A DNA stretch of 6,463 bases from Humisphaera sp. (GTDB lineage Bacteria > Planctomycetota > Phycisphaerae > Tepidisphaerales > Tepidisphaeraceae). Each line of letters opens with the position of its first letter. The first letter of the stretch is position 1. The notes under the pieces were generated by a model. It was not told the DNA's origin and did no database searches. It worked only from the letters and a program-made list of their open reading frames with translations. The translations under genes were made by a program, and so were the position numbers. Location of the stretch: positions 1-6,463 of the forward strand of contig JANXVV010000015.1 in the NCBI GenBank assembly GCA_025351525.1, given 5' to 3'. Positions 1-5,555 of this stretch are shown here, one piece after another.

Positions 1-7
1 AAAACGC

Positions 8-20
8 GTGCCTTCGGCAC
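8..20 (-). terminator. small hairpin after the SDR gene, possible terminator
   Basis: The arms GTGCC and GGCAC are perfectly complementary around a 3-base loop. Read on the minus strand, the hairpin lies 14 bases past the stop codon of the SDR gene and is followed by GCG and then at least four T residues before the window ends. This fits a weak intrinsic terminator. The stem is only five pairs and the T-run is cut by the window edge, so the call is tentative. Confidence 0.4.
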
Positions 21-34
21 AGCCGCTAAAAAGG

Positions 35-745
35 TCATCTCGGCCGCAGCAACAATTCCTCGACGATCGCCCTCGAAGGCAGATTGATCGCGAGCATCGC
101 ACACTCTGCGACATCATCCGCCGTCAGCATCTTCTCCCGCGCCTCGGCGGAGGGCGGCGAGGGACGCCGATCCAACAAATCCGTATTGATGTCTCCGGGC
201 AGAATCGCACACGCGCGGATTCCCCGGCCGCGTTCCTCGGCGTTGATCGCCTGCGTCAACCCGCGCAGCGCGAACTTCGACATTACATACCCCGGCCCCG
301 CCTTAGGGCTCGCCGCCAGCGCCGCATCTGAAATAATATTGATGATCGTGCCGCTTCCCTGCTTCCGCATCGCCGGTAAAAAGGCCTGAACGCAGTGATA
401 CGCCCCGTGCATGTTTGCGCCGATCATCAGCTCATAATCCGCATCGCTCAACACTTCAAGCGCCCGCTGGGGAACGTTTGTCCCGGCGGCGTTGACGAGC
501 ACTTCGATCGCGCCGAATCGGGCCAGCTCCTCCGCCGCCATCCTTCGGACGGCGGCCGGGTTGGAGACATCGACCGCATGGGCAGTCATCCGTTTGCCGC
601 CGTCGCCCGCGCCGGCGATGGTCTCATTCAGTGTTCTTGCCTGCCGTCCGAGCAGGACAACTTGCCATCCCGCCGCGCCAAGTTTCACGGCGATCGATCG
701 TCCCACACCGCTGCCTGCGCCGGTAACAACTGCTATTTTGTTCAT
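35..745 (-). CDS. SDR family NAD(P)-dependent oxidoreductase
   Basis: This 236-residue protein is a classical short-chain dehydrogenase/reductase, a soluble Rossmann-fold enzyme that oxidises or reduces an alcohol/carbonyl pair with NAD(P)(H). Visible motifs are the cofactor loop TGAGSGVG (8-15), Asp59-Val60, NAAG (85-88), Asn111, Ser139 and the YVMSK catalytic pair Tyr153/Lys157, followed by a PGDINT segment typical of the cofactor-binding C-terminal half. The full Asn-Ser-Tyr-Lys tetrad is present, so the enzyme should be active. Gly33-Arg34 at the end of the second strand suggests a preference for NADP(H); this is inference. Length is normal for the family. The ATG is preceded only by a weak GGAA. 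The gene lies 31 bases downstream of the repeat-protein gene on the same strand, so cotranscription is possible. The substrate cannot be read from the sequence. Confidence 0.93.
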   Translation of the reverse strand: MNKIAVVTGAGSGVGRSIAVKLGAAGWQVVLLGRQARTLNETIAGAGDGGKRMTAHAVDVSNPAAVRRMAAEELARFGAIEVLVNAAGTNVPQRALEVLSDADYELMIGANMHGAYHCVQAFLPAMRKQGSGTIINIISDAALAASPKAGPGYVMSKFALRGLTQAINAEERGRGIRACAILPGDINTDLLDRRPSPPSAEAREKMLTADDVAECAMLAINLPSRAIVEELLLRPR

Positions 746-776
746 GGTTTTATTCCGTTCATGTTCACTCGAATGA

Positions 777-1544
777 TCACCGAATCTTCTCCCTTTTTTT
801 CACCCCCGCTGCCACCATCGTCGCGGGCAGCCCGCCGAACAGTCTTGTCGCCGCACTGTACAACGCGGGATGGCTGGCCCGCAATTGGGCTGTCGTCGGC
901 TTTTTACGGACTTTGAAAATCGACTTGATCTCCTCGATCACACTCTGTTTCGTCCATCGCGCCCGTTGTCGGTATTTTGACGGCTCCAGTTTCGCCGCCC
1001 GCAATGCGGCATCGTAACCGCCGAAGTGCCGCACGGTCGCCGCGTGTAAACCGGCATCGGATTTTTGAATCGCCCCGCTGTTCAACGGCTCCTTGTCGCG
1101 CGCCAACCCGCGCAGCTCGAACAGGATCGAACCACAATCCCACTTGCGATAAAGCGACACATCATCCGCATCCAGTCCCGCCGCCTGCAAGGCCTTGTCC
1201 CACCGCCCGAACAAACGCGGCTGCAAAGAAGCGAACGCCGCGAGTCCCAGCGCATCCTTCCGCTGCGTGACAGCCGACCAATGCAAATCCTCCCCCTTGC
1301 GGCGACTTTCTTTAATCAGCTTGATAATCCCCAACTTCGTCCAGCGCGGCTTGCGGGTCACCTCCGCATAGTCGATCCCCGCCTTCTCGACCGCCTTGCG
1401 ATAAGACCCGAAATGATACGACGCCGCCGACACCAGCGATTGCCTCGTTTTTGCGAGCTTGTTGTACGAAAGATCCGCCCCCTTTTGATGGAGTTGCCGC
1501 AATGCCTTCACAACCCGATCCTCATCCCAAGCGTCTCTGGCCAT
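777..1544 (-). CDS. protein of four tandem homing-endonuclease-associated (HNH_repeat-like) repeats
   Basis: From the chosen ATG the protein has 255 residues and consists almost wholly of four degenerate repeats of about 62 residues. Each starts with a Trp (W6, W68, W135, W197), continues with a basic amphipathic helix, and ends with an (A)A-x(3-6)-FG motif (F45-G46, F112-G113, F174-G175, F236-G237) followed by A-x-x-A-(G/K). This pattern resembles the Pfam 'homing endonuclease associated repeat', thought to bind DNA and often found beside HNH nucleases. I see no HNH, GIY-YIG or LAGLIDADG motif here. The protein is very basic, which fits nucleic-acid binding. An in-frame ATG at 1613 would add 23 residues (rich in Trp, Cys and Phe) that fall outside the repeats. 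Neither start has a clear Shine-Dalgarno; I prefer 1544 because the repeats begin right after it. Function is unknown; a DNA-binding or regulatory role is inference. Confidence 0.75.
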   Translation of the reverse strand: MARDAWDEDRVVKALRQLHQKGADLSYNKLAKTRQSLVSAASYHFGSYRKAVEKAGIDYAEVTRKPRWTKLGIIKLIKESRRKGEDLHWSAVTQRKDALGLAAFASLQPRLFGRWDKALQAAGLDADDVSLYRKWDCGSILFELRGLARDKEPLNSGAIQKSDAGLHAATVRHFGGYDAALRAAKLEPSKYRQRARWTKQSVIEEIKSIFKVRKKPTTAQLRASHPALYSAATRLFGGLPATMVAAGVKKREKIR

Positions 1545-1668
1545 ATCCAGAAAATAGACCAGAAGAAAGCACGGGAAGCAACTTCCCGGTTTCCTCCCCC
1601 AGGGCCATCGCATTCGAAGTTTTAAAATAATATTGATATTGCGCCCTGATGGTTTTGCGGTGCGGTGA

Positions 1669-2034
1669 CGACGGCAGCAGGCGGAGCAACGCAGCGGGCG
1701 GAAAGTCAGCCGGCATCTGCTGGACGGCGGCTATGTCAGGATCGACGATCTGGAACGAGCCCATGCCTGGGGCGTGGAAGTGTTCATGCCGTCCAAGACG
1801 GCCAAAAACAAAAAGAACCGCAGCCGCGGACTAACCCCCAAACCCGGCGACAGCGAAGCGATCCTGGCGTGGAAGGCCCGGATGTCCGGCCAGGAAGGCA
1901 AGACGATTTACAAGCAGCGCGCCTCGACCAGCGAGACGATCAACGCCGACCCGAGATGCCGGCGCGGCCTGACGCAACTGGCCGTGCGCGACGGCGAGAG
2001 GATTGTCGTGTTAAATCACGGGCTGTCAGGATGA
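1669..2034 (+). pseudogene. IS1182-like transposase remnant (C-terminal half, broken at both ends)
   Basis: The frame is open from 1669, just after an in-frame TGA, and no proper start or N-terminal domain precedes it. Its translation contains HLLDGGYVRIDDLERAHAWG followed by VEVFMPSK, then after a basic linker DSEAILAWKARM, IYKQRASTSETINA and RRGLTQLAVR. This order matches the C-terminal part of DDE transposases of the IS1182/IS5-like group, where the Asp of DGGY and the Glu of the RAxTxExxNA block are catalytic. The first catalytic Asp and the whole N-terminal half are missing. The usual hydrophobic C-terminal tail (an ALWHALAHNL-like segment) is replaced by an unrelated GERIVVLNHGLSG. No terminal inverted repeats are evident nearby. 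A GTG or ATG inside the frame (1774, 1786) could start a short peptide, but it would not be a functional transposase. I read it as a decayed insertion-sequence fragment. Confidence 0.8.
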
Positions 2035-2083
2035 CGAACTCCACTTTTTCTTTAGCACGATCTTTATCCTATCATCTGCTCCC

Positions 2084-2737
2084 ATGTTCATTCAGCAGCT
2101 CCAAACCAACCCAAGCTTTTTCTTTGCGATGTCGATCACGATCGTCGTCAGCATCTGCCTGCACGAACTCGCGCACGGTTTCGTCGCCATCTGGCTGGGG
2201 GATCGCACACCGATCGAAAGCGGGCACATGACGCTCAGCCCGTTCGTCCATATGGGAATCGCGTCGTTGATCTGCCTGTTTCTGGCTGGGATTGCGTGGG
2301 GTGCGATGCCGGTTGATCCGCATCGACAGCGCGGCAAATATGCCCAGGCCCTCGTCGCGGCGGCTGGGCCGGTGATGAACGTACTACTGAGTTTGATCGC
2401 CCTCACCTCGCTCGGGCTCTGGATGCGCTTCGACTCACGGCGATCCGGCGAACTGACCCAACCGCTCGTCAACCTCCGCTATCTGCTCTGGGTGTTTGGC
2501 TGGGCCAATCTGCTGCTCGCTCTATTTAACCTGATTCCCCTGCCGCCGCTGGATGGATCGCGCATCTTGGGAAATTTCAGCAGTCAATACAATCGGGTGA
2601 TGTCGGGCCTGATGGCCTACTCACCGCTGGCGATCCTGCAAATCTCGGTTTTAGTTTTCTCGATCGCAGGCTCCACGATCAGCCCCATCGCAGGCCGCCT
2701 GGCTGAAAAATATCTGGAACTCGTGAGCGGATTTTAA
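2084..2737 (+). CDS. site-2 protease family protein (peptidase M50, zinc metalloprotease)
   Basis: This 217-residue polytopic membrane protein is a compact M50 intramembrane metalloprotease. The zinc-binding HELAH motif lies at 27-31 in the first membrane segment. The second signature, NLIPLPPLDG (149-158), supplies the third zinc ligand Asp157 in a later segment. A GPVMN block (95-99), also conserved in the family, lies between them. Hydrophobic stretches near 12-38, 55-75, 88-113, 131-150 and 178-197 suggest about five membrane segments. There is no PDZ domain, so it resembles the short YwhC/SpoIVFB-like branch rather than RseP. Such enzymes cleave membrane-embedded substrates; the substrate here is unknown. 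The ATG has no clear Shine-Dalgarno, but it keeps the first membrane segment complete. The gene begins 49 bases after the transposase remnant and ends just before a palindromic terminator-like element shared with the convergent leuB gene. Confidence 0.92.
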   Translation: MFIQQLQTNPSFFFAMSITIVVSICLHELAHGFVAIWLGDRTPIESGHMTLSPFVHMGIASLICLFLAGIAWGAMPVDPHRQRGKYAQALVAAAGPVMNVLLSLIALTSLGLWMRFDSRRSGELTQPLVNLRYLLWVFGWANLLLALFNLIPLPPLDGSRILGNFSSQYNRVMSGLMAYSPLAILQISVLVFSIAGSTISPIAGRLAEKYLELVSGF

Positions 2738-2746
2738 TGATCAAGC

Positions 2747-2773
2747 GGCAGGGTCACCTCAGGTGACCCTGCC
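2747..2773. terminator. perfect palindrome between convergent genes, probable bidirectional terminator
   Basis: The arms GGCAGGGTCACCT (2747-2759) and AGGTGACCCTGCC (2761-2773) are exact reverse complements around one central base, giving a 27-base palindrome. It lies 9 bases after the protease stop codon and 14 bases before the end of the leuB-type gene, which runs the other way. This position suggests a hairpin that ends or protects transcripts from both sides. No T-run follows on either strand, so it is not a textbook rho-independent terminator. A protein-binding site is an alternative reading. Confidence 0.65.
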
Positions 2774-2787
2774 AGTAATCAGAAATA

Positions 2788-3855
2788 TCAAGCCAACTTG
2801 GCACAGACCGTTTCCCCCACCTGTGTCGTCGTACAAGTCCCGCCCAGATCGCGCGTGTGATTTTTCGGATCGGCAACCACATCGGCGCAAGCCTGATAAA
2901 TCGCTCGGGCGGCTTTCGGTTGATTCAGGAAATCCAGCATCATTCCCACGCTTAAAAAAGTCGCGATGGGATTCGCCAGATTCTTCCCCGCAATATCCGG
3001 GGCCGACCCGTGTACCGGCTCAAACATACTGGCGGCTTGGCGTGTCGGGTTCAGGTTGCCGCTCGCCGCCATGCCCATGCCGCCTTGAATCGCCGCACCC
3101 AGATCCGTGATGATGTCGCCGAACATATTCGTCGTGACGATCACATCGTAAATCTTCGGCTTGGTCACCATATACATCGTGCAGGCATCCACGTGATGAT
3201 AATCCGTTTCGATCCCGGGGTAATCCGTTTTCACTTCCTCGAAAGCCCGCTGCCATAAATTGTGCGCGAACCGAAGCACGTTGGTCTTGGCGACCAGTGT
3301 GACTTTTTTCCGATTGAATTGCTTGGCGTAGTCGAACGCATATCGAATCGCCCGCTCCACCCCTCGCCGGGTGGTCACTTCAATCTGGTTGGCCACCTCG
3401 TGCTGGGTGCCTTTGTAGAGGAACCCACCGTTCTGGCAGTAGAGGCCTTCGGTGTTTTCGCGAACGATGACCATGTCGATGTCCGCCGGCCCGACGTTCT
3501 TCAACGGCGTGGGCACACCGGGCAGCAGCTTGGTCGGCCGCAGATTGATGTATTGATCCAGCTCGAACCGCATCTTCAGCAGAATCTCCGCCTCGAGAAT
3601 CCCCTGCGGAATCTGCGTGCTGCCGCGCGGATCGACCCCGACCGCGCCGAATAAAATCGCATCGTGGGCCGCCAGTTCCTTCAGGGCGGAGTTGGGGAGC
3701 GTCTCCTTTTTTTCAAGGTAGTATTCGCCGCCGAACGGGTAGTGATCGGTGGTGTAGGAAAACCCGAATTTTTCGGAGACGACTTTGAGAACTTTAAGCC
3801 CTTCGGGGACGACTTCTTTACCGACGCCGTCACCCGGCATCACTGCGATTTTCAT
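2788..3855 (-). CDS. leuB: 3-isopropylmalate dehydrogenase-type enzyme (isocitrate/isopropylmalate dehydrogenase family)
   Basis: The 355-residue product is a full-length beta-decarboxylating dehydrogenase, most likely the enzyme that converts 3-isopropylmalate to 2-oxoisocaproate in leucine synthesis with NAD+ and a divalent metal. Visible features are PGDGVG (7-12), the substrate-binding arginines R96, R106 (in NLRP) and R132 (in VRENTEG), Tyr139, Lys190, the metal ligands Asp223, Asp247 and Asp251, and the HGSAPDIAGK loop (282-291) typical of NAD-dependent members. The ILLKMRFELDQYINLRP region looks like the actinobacterial-type LeuB branch. The related tartrate dehydrogenase branch (TtuC/YcsA) shares most of these motifs and cannot be excluded. 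The start is fixed by AGGAG six bases upstream of the ATG; a longer frame starting at 3939 would add 28 unrelated residues and ignore this site. No other leu genes are present in the window. Confidence 0.88.
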   Translation of the reverse strand: MKIAVMPGDGVGKEVVPEGLKVLKVVSEKFGFSYTTDHYPFGGEYYLEKKETLPNSALKELAAHDAILFGAVGVDPRGSTQIPQGILEAEILLKMRFELDQYINLRPTKLLPGVPTPLKNVGPADIDMVIVRENTEGLYCQNGGFLYKGTQHEVANQIEVTTRRGVERAIRYAFDYAKQFNRKKVTLVAKTNVLRFAHNLWQRAFEEVKTDYPGIETDYHHVDACTMYMVTKPKIYDVIVTTNMFGDIITDLGAAIQGGMGMAASGNLNPTRQAASMFEPVHGSAPDIAGKNLANPIATFLSVGMMLDFLNQPKAARAIYQACADVVADPKNHTRDLGGTCTTTQVGETVCAKLA

Positions 3856-3861
3856 GCGCTG

Positions 3862-3866
3862 CTCCT
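3862..3866 (-). promoter_or_regulatory. ribosome binding site of the leuB-type gene
   Basis: On the minus strand AGGAG stands six bases before the ATG at 3855. It decides the start in favour of the MKIAVMPGDG reading over an upstream in-frame ATG at 3939. Confidence 0.8.
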
Positions 3867-3888
3867 GTGGCAAAAATGGGAAGGGCGA

Positions 3889-3916
3889 ATAATAGGGGGA
3901 AATCGGCGGGTGGCAA
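3889..3916 (-). promoter_or_regulatory. sigma-70-like promoter of the leuB-type gene
   Basis: On the minus strand TTGCCA (3911-3916) and TATTAT (3889-3894) are separated by 16 bases, each matching five of six consensus positions. Transcription would start near 3882 and give a leader of about 27 bases before the ATG, containing the AGGAG site. The leader is too short for an attenuator or riboswitch. The match is by eye only. Confidence 0.5.
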
Positions 3917-3989
3917 GGGATTCGCAGACCGTAGGCCAATCATCCATGCAAGGCGCTACCTGTCCCCCCATGTAATCATAAGGGGGGGT

Positions 3990-4074
3990 TTAGGGTGAGG
4001 GGACTTTCTTCGCCTCGAGTAGACGCTGCGTTTCTCGACTCGGCGGAAGAAAAATGCAAAACCCCTCACCCTAA
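3990..4074. repeat. long imperfect inverted repeat, MITE-like or dispersed structured repeat
   Basis: The outer arms TTAGGGTGAGGGG (3990-4002) and CCCCTCACCCTAA (4062-4074) are exact 13-base reverse complements. Inside, TTTCTTC (4005-4011) pairs with GAAGAAA (4046-4052), GCC (4012-4014) with GGC (4042-4044), and TCGAG (4015-4019) with CTCGA (4034-4038), leaving small bulges and a loop near 4020-4033. The whole element could fold into one extended hairpin. It lies upstream of the leuB promoter, in the gene-free stretch 3856-4211. CCCCTCACCCTAA-type ends recall dispersed intergenic repeats of many bacteria; whether it is multicopy here cannot be seen from one window. Confidence 0.65.
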
Positions 4075-4116
4075 CACTACAGCGCGACTTGCCGATTCGA
4101 TGTTTCGGGGGGGAGC

Positions 4117-4153
4117 CACGGAGGACACCGAGAACACAGAGAATGGCACAGAG
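4117..4153. repeat. short periodic CACNGAG repeat
   Basis: Four 7-base units, CACGGAG (4117), CACCGAG (4126), CACAGAG (4135) and CACAGAG (4147), follow at spacings of 9, 9 and 12 bases. I recognise this CACGGAG-like string as a kind of low-complexity intergenic repeat seen in several environmental bacterial groups. An 84-codon frame crossing it on the minus strand (3956-4210) encodes a Cys/Arg-rich peptide of no family character and is probably spurious. Confidence 0.55.
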
Positions 4154-4180
4154 AAGAAATCCGGATTGAGGACTGGGACA

Positions 4181-4213
4181 GAGGTGGCACGGGCGAGACG
4201 CCCATGCCACCTC
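4181..4213. terminator. strong stem-loop at the 3' end of the lipoprotein gene
   Basis: The arms GAGGTGGCACGGGCG (4181-4195) and CGCCCATGCCACCTC (4199-4213) pair at 14 of 15 positions, with a G-T-compatible mismatch, around a 3-base loop. The right arm overlaps the first two positions of the lipoprotein stop codon (4212-4214, minus strand), so the hairpin begins directly at the end of translation. No T-run follows. It probably acts as a terminator or 3'-end stabiliser for the minus-strand gene. Similar GGTGGCA/TGCCACC hairpins are familiar as multicopy intergenic elements; that is background impression, not tested here. Confidence 0.6.
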
Positions 4214-5375
4214 ATTTCAAAAATCCTTCTCCCGGCGGAATGGATTTTTCAGGTGGAAATCCTTTAAGATTCTTCACTTGAAAATCGGACAGAATCTGTT
4301 GGATAGTGATGGTTTCGTCGATCGGGATATTTTTCGCCCTCATCGCCGCAACCGCATTTTGAAACGGCAGCCCAGTGGAATCCGGGGATAACGCCGGCAG
4401 TTCCACCAGAGGATTCATCCATTTCTGAACGTGCGCAAACAGGGTGACTGCGTCGACCGATAAGACTAATCCCGCTTCCGCCTTCTTCACTTCGACCGCC
4501 TGCAACAAAAGTTCCTGCGCACCCAGGTCTTTATCGTGACCGGACTTTTTCATGGCTTCCGCCATCGCCGTCCGAACGGCATCCAACAGATTGACGATTT
4601 CGACCGCGTCCTTTTCAGCGAGCGGAAGGGTCATGCGGAACAAGGATTTTTGCCGGGTGATATTGGCCGTCACATCGCCCGACACATTTTGCAGAATCGT
4701 CAGGCTGTCCCCGCCGAGCAGGTTGAAAAGATTTTCCGGCTCGTCGGCGGGCGGTTCGACCGTCGCGGGCGGATTGGCCGGATCGCCCTGCTGTTGGATA
4801 TTGGCCAACAGGATTCTCCGGGCCGCCTCCCAGCTTGCGGCCTTTCCACCGTCTTTCCGCCTGGTGATTTCTTTGGCAACCGCGGTTGCCAGATTCTCAC
4901 GCCCTTTGCCGCTGAGAACTTTCAAGGTCTGATCCACAAACGCACCCGGAACCGTAATCTGATCGTAATAGCACAGCGAATCGGGCCCACGCAGAAAAAA
5001 CTTTCCCGGTTGCACTTGAATCTGCGCCAACGGCAACGAACTCTGCTCGATCTCCAGTTTCCGGGAGTCCCCAAGATTCAAATTCGCAAACTCATCGTTC
5101 GATAATCGCAGGTAACTGGTCTTGCCGAGAATCGTCGGAATCGGCGGGGTGATCAGATGGTCGCGGTTGTTCCAGAGCGTTTGCAGATAGTCAAAATCCG
5201 CTGGCTTTTGCCCACCGATGCGCTGATAGACATTCAAGAAAACAAACTGATCCTGCTCCGCGTCATAGCGTCCGAGGATGTTCTCCTTGCATTCCAGACA
5301 GCCGCCCACCCATGTGGCGACGAGCAGGAACAGCCCGGTAATTCCCAGGCCGCGAAGTTTGTTCTGATACCACAT
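4212..5375 (-). CDS. predicted lipoprotein of unknown function
   Basis: The 387-residue protein starts with a lipoprotein-like signal: basic residues (K6, R8), a hydrophobic core (about 10-22) and a VGGC lipobox-like site, so Cys26 is the likely lipidated residue. The -3 to -1 residues VGG are acceptable but not ideal. The mature part has an N-terminal region (27-196) and a C-terminal region (215-387), joined by a Pro/Ala/Glu-rich linker (197-214). Both look like mixed alpha/beta soluble domains without repeats or catalytic motifs that I recognise; Cys29 and Cys135 are the only other cysteines in the N-terminal region. The ATG has a good GAGG site five bases upstream (GAGGAAGCA before ATG). 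The gene stands alone, divergent from the arginase-fold gene, and ends in a stem-loop. I cannot assign a function; export to an envelope membrane is the only supported statement. Confidence 0.8.
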   Translation of the reverse strand: MWYQNKLRGLGITGLFLLVATWVGGCLECKENILGRYDAEQDQFVFLNVYQRIGGQKPADFDYLQTLWNNRDHLITPPIPTILGKTSYLRLSNDEFANLNLGDSRKLEIEQSSLPLAQIQVQPGKFFLRGPDSLCYYDQITVPGAFVDQTLKVLSGKGRENLATAVAKEITRRKDGGKAASWEAARRILLANIQQQGDPANPPATVEPPADEPENLFNLLGGDSLTILQNVSGDVTANITRQKSLFRMTLPLAEKDAVEIVNLLDAVRTAMAEAMKKSGHDKDLGAQELLLQAVEVKKAEAGLVLSVDAVTLFAHVQKWMNPLVELPALSPDSTGLPFQNAVAAMRAKNIPIDETITIQQILSDFQVKNLKGFPPEKSIPPGEGFLK

Positions 5376-5400
5376 TGCTTCCTCGATTCGGTTTGTAGAG

Positions 5401-5428
5401 TTGACGTTATGAACATTCGCTCAATGAT
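5401..5428 (+). promoter_or_regulatory. possible promoter of the arginase-fold gene
   Basis: TTGACG (5401-5406) and AATGAT (5423-5428) are separated by 16 bases; the first matches five of six and the second four of six sigma-70 consensus positions. The site lies in the gap between the divergent lipoprotein and arginase-fold genes. Transcription would start near 5435, about 120 bases before the preferred ATG at 5556. The -10 match is weak. I saw no equally good promoter for the lipoprotein gene on the other strand. Confidence 0.3.
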
Positions 5429-5555
5429 CCGCGAGTTGCGATCAGCTTAACCAGTGCGTGGCGGAGGCGTCAAAAAAGCAAACAAGGATGCAACTCAAAG
5501 GCTTCTCGGCGCACGCGCACTTTACAGTGTTCCCCGTGTACTCAAGATCAATCAC

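Noticed and set aside
1545..1613. N-terminal extension of the repeat protein (23 residues)
   Set aside because: It lies outside the repeat architecture, is rich in Trp, Cys and Phe, and has no ribosome binding site; the internal ATG next to the first repeat is preferred, though not proven.
3856..3939. 28-residue N-terminal extension of the leuB-type gene
   Set aside because: It covers the promoter and the AGGAG site and precedes the canonical MKIAVMPGDG start of the family.
3956..4210. 84-codon frame on the minus strand between leuB and the lipoprotein gene
   Set aside because: It runs through the inverted repeats and the CACNGAG repeat, its product is Cys/Arg/Pro-rich without any domain, and it lacks a ribosome binding site; best explained as an open frame created by repeats.
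4536..5105. 189-codon plus-strand frame opposite the lipoprotein gene
   Set aside because: It is antisense to a gene with a good signal peptide and ribosome binding site, and its product is Arg/Gln-rich without recognisable motifs.
5409..5450. 14-codon frame in the divergent intergenic region, considered as a leader peptide
   Set aside because: It overlaps the proposed promoter, has no amino-acid bias and no following attenuator-like hairpin.
5454..5555. 34-residue extension of the arginase-fold protein from a GTG
   Set aside because: No Shine-Dalgarno precedes it and the added residues have no family character; the ATG at 5556 is the simpler start.
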